NCBI GenBank assembly: GCA_964364175.1
Contig: CAYILR010000061.1
Coordinates: 1-17,037, forward strand
Origin: CAYILR01 sp964364175
GTDB taxonomy: Bacteria; Bdellovibrionota; UBA1018
Length of the DNA stretch: 17,037 nt
Direction of reading: 5' to 3'
Below, piece after piece: positions 13,627-17,037 of this stretch; within the stretch, counting starts at the first letter, position 1; each line of letters starts with the position of its first letter. The notes beneath the pieces are model-generated. The model was not told where the DNA came from, did not search any database, and was given only the letters and a program-made list of their open reading frames with translations. The position numbers were made by a program, and so were the translations under genes.

Positions 13627-14364
13627 ATGATTGGAAAAAAATTTGAATATGTAAAAACGTCTCTTCAGCATTTAGAGAATCAATGGGGGCAAAATCAACC
13701 AGTCGCAGAAAAAATCACATCATTGTTGGTCGAGAATGTGAAAAAAGGTGGAACTCTTTGGGTGGCGGGCAGCGGTCATTCGGGGTTGTTTGCGCTCGAA
13801 ATGTATCACCGAGCCGGAGGCGCATCATTTGTGGTTCCGGTAGTGGCTGATTTTTTGATGCCCAATGCTGGGCCACCGGTGGTGAGGATTTTGGAACGAA
13901 CATCGGGGATTGCGCAGACCATGTTAAATCGCGCAGCCCCTCGCAAAGGCGAGATGATTTGGATTGCTTCGCAGTCAGGGATCAATTCAGTTTCTGTTGA
14001 GTTGGCGTTGAAGGCTAAGGAGATGGGGCTTTTTGTCGTGGGATTTACATCGCGTGTTCATAGCCAGGCGGTGGAATCTCGTCATCCGTCAAAAAAACGA
14101 CTTTTCGAACTCTGCGACGAGGTCATGGATTTTGGCGGATACGTCGGAGACGCATCGGTCGAAATCAGTGATGGGGTGAAGGCGGGACCTTTGTCCAATT
14201 TAACAGCTGTTTTCATGGGACATTCCATTCTGACAGAAGCTTGTCGGCAGCTGGAAAATTCGGGAACACGATGCATATACACCAGCGTCAATACTCCCGA
14301 GGGCGAGCGCCGTAATGTTGAGTTAGAGCGAATCGCCGCAGAGCGTGATCCTTTGTTACGGTAG
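13627..14364 (+). CDS. SIS-domain phosphosugar-binding protein (UPF0309-like)
   Basis: The 245-residue protein is a single SIS domain. WVAGSGHSG (G48-S-G-H51-S52) is the phosphate-binding start, and IASQSGINSVSVELA (S115-S117, N120) the second sugar-phosphate loop. VVGFTSRVHSQAVESRHPSKK, with a later VGDASVEI segment, matches the UPF0309-type proteins related to MurNAc-6-phosphate etherase, GmhA and DiaA. Such proteins isomerise or bind phosphosugars. The frame opens at GTG 13621 (overlapping the lptD stop), but ATG 13627 with GAGGAGGG eight bases upstream is chosen. Its place directly after lptD suggests a role in envelope sugar metabolism, perhaps LPS or peptidoglycan recycling. This is inference; it does not look like canonical GmhA or KdsD. 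Confidence 0.85.
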   Translation: MIGKKFEYVKTSLQHLENQWGQNQPVAEKITSLLVENVKKGGTLWVAGSGHSGLFALEMYHRAGGASFVVPVVADFLMPNAGPPVVRILERTSGIAQTMLNRAAPRKGEMIWIASQSGINSVSVELALKAKEMGLFVVGFTSRVHSQAVESRHPSKKRLFELCDEVMDFGGYVGDASVEISDGVKAGPLSNLTAVFMGHSILTEACRQLENSGTRCIYTSVNTPEGERRNVELERIAAERDPLLR

Positions 14365-14367
14365 TCT

Positions 14368-14397
14368 TTGACTTGTTGACGGATACACGACTAAAAT
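14368..14397 (+). promoter_or_regulatory. Sigma-70-type promoter for surE, possibly leaderless
   Basis: TTGACT (14368-14373), an 18-nt spacer and TAAAAT (14392-14397) are close to the sigma-70 consensus. The -10 ends 6 nt before the surE ATG at 14404, so transcription would start on or next to the A of the start codon. There is no Shine-Dalgarno before the ATG, which fits a leaderless message. The gene could also be read from upstream. Confidence 0.5.
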
Positions 14398-14403
14398 TTA
14401 CTA

Positions 14404-15174
14404 ATGGTCATATTGTTATCCAACGATGATGGAGTTCATGCAGCTGGCTTGAAAGCCATGTATGACGTTTTGAAAAAAATTGGCAAAGTCTGGGTTGCGG
14501 CGCCACTTGAAGAAAAAAGCACAACTGGGCATTCCCTGACTTTGCACAAACCTTTGCGAGTGCACAAAATTGCCGATCAATACTATGGCATCAGTGGATC
14601 GCCTGCTGATTGCGTGTATGTGGGGATCAGGCAAATCATTGGCAAAATGCCCGACCTCGTGGTTTCTGGGATCAATCGGGGAGCTAATTTAGGTCAGGAT
14701 GTGTATTATTCCGGAACCGTTTCTGCTGCTCGTGAAGCGTGCATTTTGGGTTTGCCCGCTATTGCAGTGAGTTTGGCAGTTGATTTTTCGAAGATGAAAG
14801 ATGACCAAAAACTAAACTATGCCGTGGCCGCAAAAATTGCCCAAAGCCTGATTCGACAAGTTCATATTAACCAATTTCCGAAACATACTCTGTTGAATTT
14901 AAATGTTCCGGATTTGCCGTACCGAGAAATCAAAGGCATCCGTTGGACCCGTCAGGGGTTTCGTTATTACAGCGGGAATGTACTGCGAAGGAAAGATCAC
15001 CGCGGCAGGTACTATTACTGGGTTGGGGGTCAATATAAGGGATTTAAAAATGATCCGGACACGGATTGCGGAGTGGTTGACCGGAAGTTCGCATCAGTGA
15101 CTCCGATCAAGTTGGATACCACTGATTATAGTTTTTTGAGTGAGCAAATCGACGGACTGAAGCTGAAGAAATAA
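14404..15174 (+). CDS. surE: 5'/3'-nucleotidase SurE
   Basis: SurE is a cytoplasmic metal-dependent phosphatase that removes phosphate from nucleoside 5'- and 3'-monophosphates and is tied to stationary-phase and stress survival. The 256-residue protein has the expected N-terminal ILLSNDDGVHAAG with D8 and D9. S39 is in EEKSTTGHSLTL, N91 in VVSGINRGANLGQD, followed by YYSGTVSAAREA. These are the metal and phosphate ligands seen in SurE structures. Length is normal. The C-terminal part is more variable, with a basic, Tyr-rich insertion (FRYYSGNVLRRKDHRGRYYY) near 190-205. It has its own promoter-like sequence and lies 36 bp before an M23 lipoprotein gene, echoing the surE-pcm-nlpD locus of other proteobacteria, without pcm. 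Confidence 0.96.
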   Translation: MVILLSNDDGVHAAGLKAMYDVLKKIGKVWVAAPLEEKSTTGHSLTLHKPLRVHKIADQYYGISGSPADCVYVGIRQIIGKMPDLVVSGINRGANLGQDVYYSGTVSAAREACILGLPAIAVSLAVDFSKMKDDQKLNYAVAAKIAQSLIRQVHINQFPKHTLLNLNVPDLPYREIKGIRWTRQGFRYYSGNVLRRKDHRGRYYYWVGGQYKGFKNDPDTDCGVVDRKFASVTPIKLDTTDYSFLSEQIDGLKLKK

Positions 15175-15210
15175 TAGACATCGAACGAGCGCGATCCAAG
15201 GAGGGAAAGC

Positions 15211-15882
15211 GTGCGGCTTAAGATTTTTTCTTACATTTGGGTGATTGCGATTTTGTCTCTGTATGGGGTGGGGTGCGCCCATGGGCCGCGAGCCAGAAAC
15301 AGCGGACATAGCGGATTGCTGGACTCCGAGGCGGGGGCTGCGAGTGTAGCGCACGCTCGTTCTGCAGAGTCTCCCGTGCAAGAACGCTCGACGGGCCCTG
15401 CTGCAAGGGCTGTCGAGGAAAAACCACTGGATCAACCTGTTTCTGATCGGCGTATGGCACGTGTGAGAAAAATCACGCGCCACTGGCGTTGGCCACTGAA
15501 AGAAGTGAGTGTCACATCGAATTTTGGAAAACGTGGCGGGCGTTATCACGAAGGCCTTGATTTGCGAGCACATGTGGGGACGCCGGTTTTTGCATGCCAT
15601 CCTGGAAAAGTCCTGTATTCCGGCAAGAGAATCAGAGGTTATGGAAACCTGATCGTGTTGCAGCACCCGTCTGGAATTGTCACGGTCTATGCTCACAACT
15701 CCCGGAACCTGGTACGAACCGGGCAGGTTCTCAGGCAGGGAAGCCGAATCGCGTTCTCTGGAAATACCGGAAGATCCACAGGCCCTCACTTGCACTTCGA
15801 AGTCCGCGACGGAACCGCCCCCGTCAACCCTGCATGGGTCATGTTCAAAAAAGACAGCCGTTTGGCCTACAACCATCGCTGA
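15211..15882 (+). CDS. M23 (LytM) peptidase-domain lipoprotein, NlpD-like
   Basis: The 223-residue protein starts at GTG 15211 behind a strong AAGGAGGG Shine-Dalgarno. Its signal peptide ends in YGVGC, with C22 a probable lipidated Cys, although Gly rather than Leu at -3 makes the lipobox unusual. A Ser/Ala/Arg-rich linker (23-90) leads to a complete LytM domain. H113-x3-D117 in YHEGLDLRAHVGTPVFA, H162 in VTVYAHNS, and H193 and H195 in TGPHLHFEVRD give the zinc ligands (H113, D117, H195) and catalytic His. All are intact, so it should be an active peptidoglycan endopeptidase, unlike the degenerate activator domains of E. coli NlpD and EnvC. There is no LysM domain. Position after surE supports an NlpD-like role in the envelope or cell division. 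Confidence 0.9.
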   Translation: MRLKIFSYIWVIAILSLYGVGCAHGPRARNSGHSGLLDSEAGAASVAHARSAESPVQERSTGPAARAVEEKPLDQPVSDRRMARVRKITRHWRWPLKEVSVTSNFGKRGGRYHEGLDLRAHVGTPVFACHPGKVLYSGKRIRGYGNLIVLQHPSGIVTVYAHNSRNLVRTGQVLRQGSRIAFSGNTGRSTGPHLHFEVRDGTAPVNPAWVMFKKDSRLAYNHR

Positions 15883-15908
15883 AGTTCTGGTAGATCATCC
15901 AATACAAT
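15879..15908 (+). promoter_or_regulatory. Probable promoter of tRNA-Arg
   Basis: TACAAT (15903-15908) is one base from the ideal -10 box and lies 15 bp before the mature tRNA 5' end. CTGAAG (15879-15884), 18 bp upstream, is a weak -35. The promoter overlaps the last codons of the M23 gene. Confidence 0.45.
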
Positions 15909-15923
15909 CCAGCCAAAGTTCCA

Positions 15924-15998
15924 GGTCCCATAGTTAAATGGATATAACGAGTCTTTCCTAAAGACTAATTCCAGGTTCGATTCCTGGTGGGACCACCA
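15924..15998 (+). tRNA. tRNA-Arg(CCT)
   Basis: A complete cloverleaf is readable. The acceptor stem is GGTCCCA (15924-15930) with TGGGACC (15988-15994). The D stem is GTTA/TAAC. The anticodon stem AGTCT/AGACT encloses TTCCTAA with anticodon CCT at 15957-15959. The T arm is CCAGG-TTCGATT-CCTGG. The discriminator A15995 is followed by an encoded CCA (15996-15998). It reads AGG arginine codons. The D arm (TAGTTAAATGGATATAACGA) matches E. coli tRNA-Arg(CCU) as I recall it. I see no duplicated 3' end nearby that would mark an integrated element. Confidence 0.97.
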
Positions 15999-16052
15999 TT
16001 TCTCGTGAAATCGCCACAAAGTTGACGAATAAAATAGTTGATCATTTCAGTC

Positions 16053-16079
16053 TAAATTTTTCAAATACTATACCGATCT
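16053..16079 (+). promoter_or_regulatory. Sigma-28 (FliA)-type flagellin promoter
   Basis: TAAA (16053-16056), 15 nt, then ACCGATCT (16072-16079) fits the sigma-28 consensus TAAA-N15-GCCGATAA at the conserved CCGAT core with exact spacing. It lies 55 bp before the flagellin start, the expected place for a late flagellar gene. Confidence 0.65.
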
Positions 16080-16134
16080 AGTCAATGATAGGTAAGGTGA
16101 GCTGAGTTTAAATTGATGATCTAAGGAGAACAAG

Positions 16135-16977
16135 GTGGGCTTAAGAGTATTAACCAACGTACAGTCGTTGGCAGCACAACGCAATCTGGGGATTAACTCG
16201 GATTTGCAGAAAAATTCGCTTGAGAAATTGGCCTCGGGGTCGCGCATCACTCGAGCTGCGGATGATGCTGCGGGCTTAGCGATCGGCGAAAAAATGAGGG
16301 CTCAAATTCGTTCGATCAGACAGAACATTCGCAACGCGAACGATGGAGTTTCAATCATACAAACTACAGAAGGTTCACTGAATGAGGCATCTAATGTTTT
16401 GGTGCGTTTTAGGGAGTTGGCGATTCAGGGTGCGTCCGATACCGTGGGAGACCAAGAAAGAGGATTTATTAACAAAGAAGTTGATCAGCTTAAACAAGAA
16501 ATAGATCGAATTGCTGTTTCAACCGAGTTCAACGGAAGGCACCTTCTGCGGCTGGTCAGCGGAGAACCTAACCTGATTGAGATTCAAATCGGAGTTAATA
16601 ACAATCCCGAGCAAGACCGATTGGCTTTTGATGCAGAAAAACTCAACACTTCCGCTGAAACCCTCGGCATTGCAGACGTAGGAACTCTAACCAAGGAGCA
16701 AGCTCAAAATAGTATCGCTGCAATTGATCACGGAATTCTTGTGCTTTCGGAAAATCGAGCTACGTTGGGCGCTTTTCAAAATCGCCTGACTTCTGCAATT
16801 TCTAATATGCAGATCTATGATGAAAATCTTTCGGCCGCGCGAAGCCGCATCATGGATTTGGATATAGCGGAAGGAACTGCCAATTTGACTAAATATAATA
16901 TCCTGTCACAAGTCGGCACATCTGTATTGTCTCAAGCCAATTCCAACAATGCTCAGGCGTTGAAGCTAATAGGATAG
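16135..16977 (+). CDS. fliC: Flagellin
   Basis: Flagellin polymerises into the flagellar filament after export by the flagellar type III system. The 280-residue protein has the conserved N-terminal D0/D1 (LRVLTNVQSLAAQRNLG, then LEKLASGSRITRAADDAAGLAIGEKMRAQIRSI, residues 29-61). It also has the C-terminal D1/D0 (TSAISNMQIYDENLSAARSRIMDLDIAEGTANLTKYNILSQ to ALKLIG). The middle (about 140-195) is short, so the variable D2/D3 domains are missing, as in other compact flagellins of about 275-280 residues. There is no signal peptide, as expected. The start is GTG 16135 with AAGGAG six bases upstream. A sigma-28-type promoter precedes it. Bdellovibrio species carry several flagellin paralogs, and the strong similarity expected between them would suit this single gene. 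The gene is complete. Confidence 0.97.
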   Translation: MGLRVLTNVQSLAAQRNLGINSDLQKNSLEKLASGSRITRAADDAAGLAIGEKMRAQIRSIRQNIRNANDGVSIIQTTEGSLNEASNVLVRFRELAIQGASDTVGDQERGFINKEVDQLKQEIDRIAVSTEFNGRHLLRLVSGEPNLIEIQIGVNNNPEQDRLAFDAEKLNTSAETLGIADVGTLTKEQAQNSIAAIDHGILVLSENRATLGAFQNRLTSAISNMQIYDENLSAARSRIMDLDIAEGTANLTKYNILSQVGTSVLSQANSNNAQALKLIG

Positions 16978-16984
16978 ATTTTAA

Positions 16985-17021
16985 GTAACTGTTCAGCCTG
17001 ATTATGCGAGCAGTGGCTGAA
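16985..17021. other. Inverted repeat after the flagellin gene
   Basis: TTCAGCC (16992-16998) is a perfect complement of GGCTGAA (17015-17021) across 16 nt, starting 15 bp after the flagellin stop. No T run follows within the window, so a terminator is not proven. GTAACTGTTCAGCC (16985-16998) also occurs on the opposite strand at 40-53. Confidence 0.3.
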
Positions 17022-17037
17022 GCGGTGCACCTAAAAA

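Noticed and set aside
15094..15876. 260-residue open frame on the - strand over surE and the M23 gene
   Set aside because: It covers two well-identified genes, spans their intergenic Shine-Dalgarno, and shows no domain.
15924..15998. tRNA-Arg as an integration site of a mobile element
   Set aside because: No integrase gene and no repeated copy of the tRNA 3' end are visible in the window.
1..17037. CRISPR array, insertion sequence or prophage
   Set aside because: No regularly spaced repeats, transposase, integrase or phage structural genes are seen.

Overview
The window looks like chromosomal DNA of a flagellated Gram-negative bacterium, most likely a Bdellovibrio-like predator (Bdellovibrionota). 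This rests on an LptD-type outer-membrane LPS assembly protein, several lipoproteins and signal peptides, a short flagellin behind a sigma-28-like promoter, and an HNH endonuclease with a long helical N-terminus of a kind I associate with Bdellovibrio genomes. The assignment is inference from gene content; there is no rRNA.

Region 1 (1-4022, + strand) looks accessory and rather AT-rich. It holds an unrecognised secreted protein with a HEFLH zinc-protease-like motif, an HNH endonuclease, an AbiEii-like nucleotidyltransferase overlapping a 61-residue Trp-rich small gene, a YraN-family nuclease-fold protein and an SGNH-hydrolase-like lipoprotein. Region 2 (4033-6899, - strand) is a translationally coupled pair of periplasmic M16 proteins: the first has an intact HxxEH zinc site, the second has lost it. 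Region 3 (6969-8706, + strand) diverges from it: a secreted phytochelatin-synthase-family (C83) enzyme, a four-helix membrane protein and an RDD-SHOCT membrane protein, joined by ATGA and TGATG overlaps. A STAS-domain gene (8700-9056, - strand) meets this operon tail to tail.

Region 4 (9092-15882, + strand) is mostly housekeeping: rsmI (16S rRNA 2'-O-methyltransferase), a 310-bp gene-free but highly structured spacer, accD (fatty-acid synthesis), lptD (LPS export, overlapping accD), a SIS-domain sugar-phosphate protein, surE (nucleotidase) and an M23/NlpD-like lipoprotein. accD, lptD, the SIS gene and the M23 protein share a cell-envelope theme; surE next to an M23 lipoprotein recalls the proteobacterial surE-pcm-nlpD locus without pcm. 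Region 5 (15879-17037) has a tRNA-Arg(CCT) and a flagellin gene.

The most unusual structure is non-coding. The rsmI-accD spacer holds a terminator-like hairpin with a competing alternative fold, followed by a 114-nt three-way-junction ('cloverleaf') element. A second terminator/alternative-hairpin arrangement lies inside the lptD coding sequence. Several genes without a Shine-Dalgarno have a -10-like box 6-9 nt before the start codon, suggesting leaderless mRNAs.
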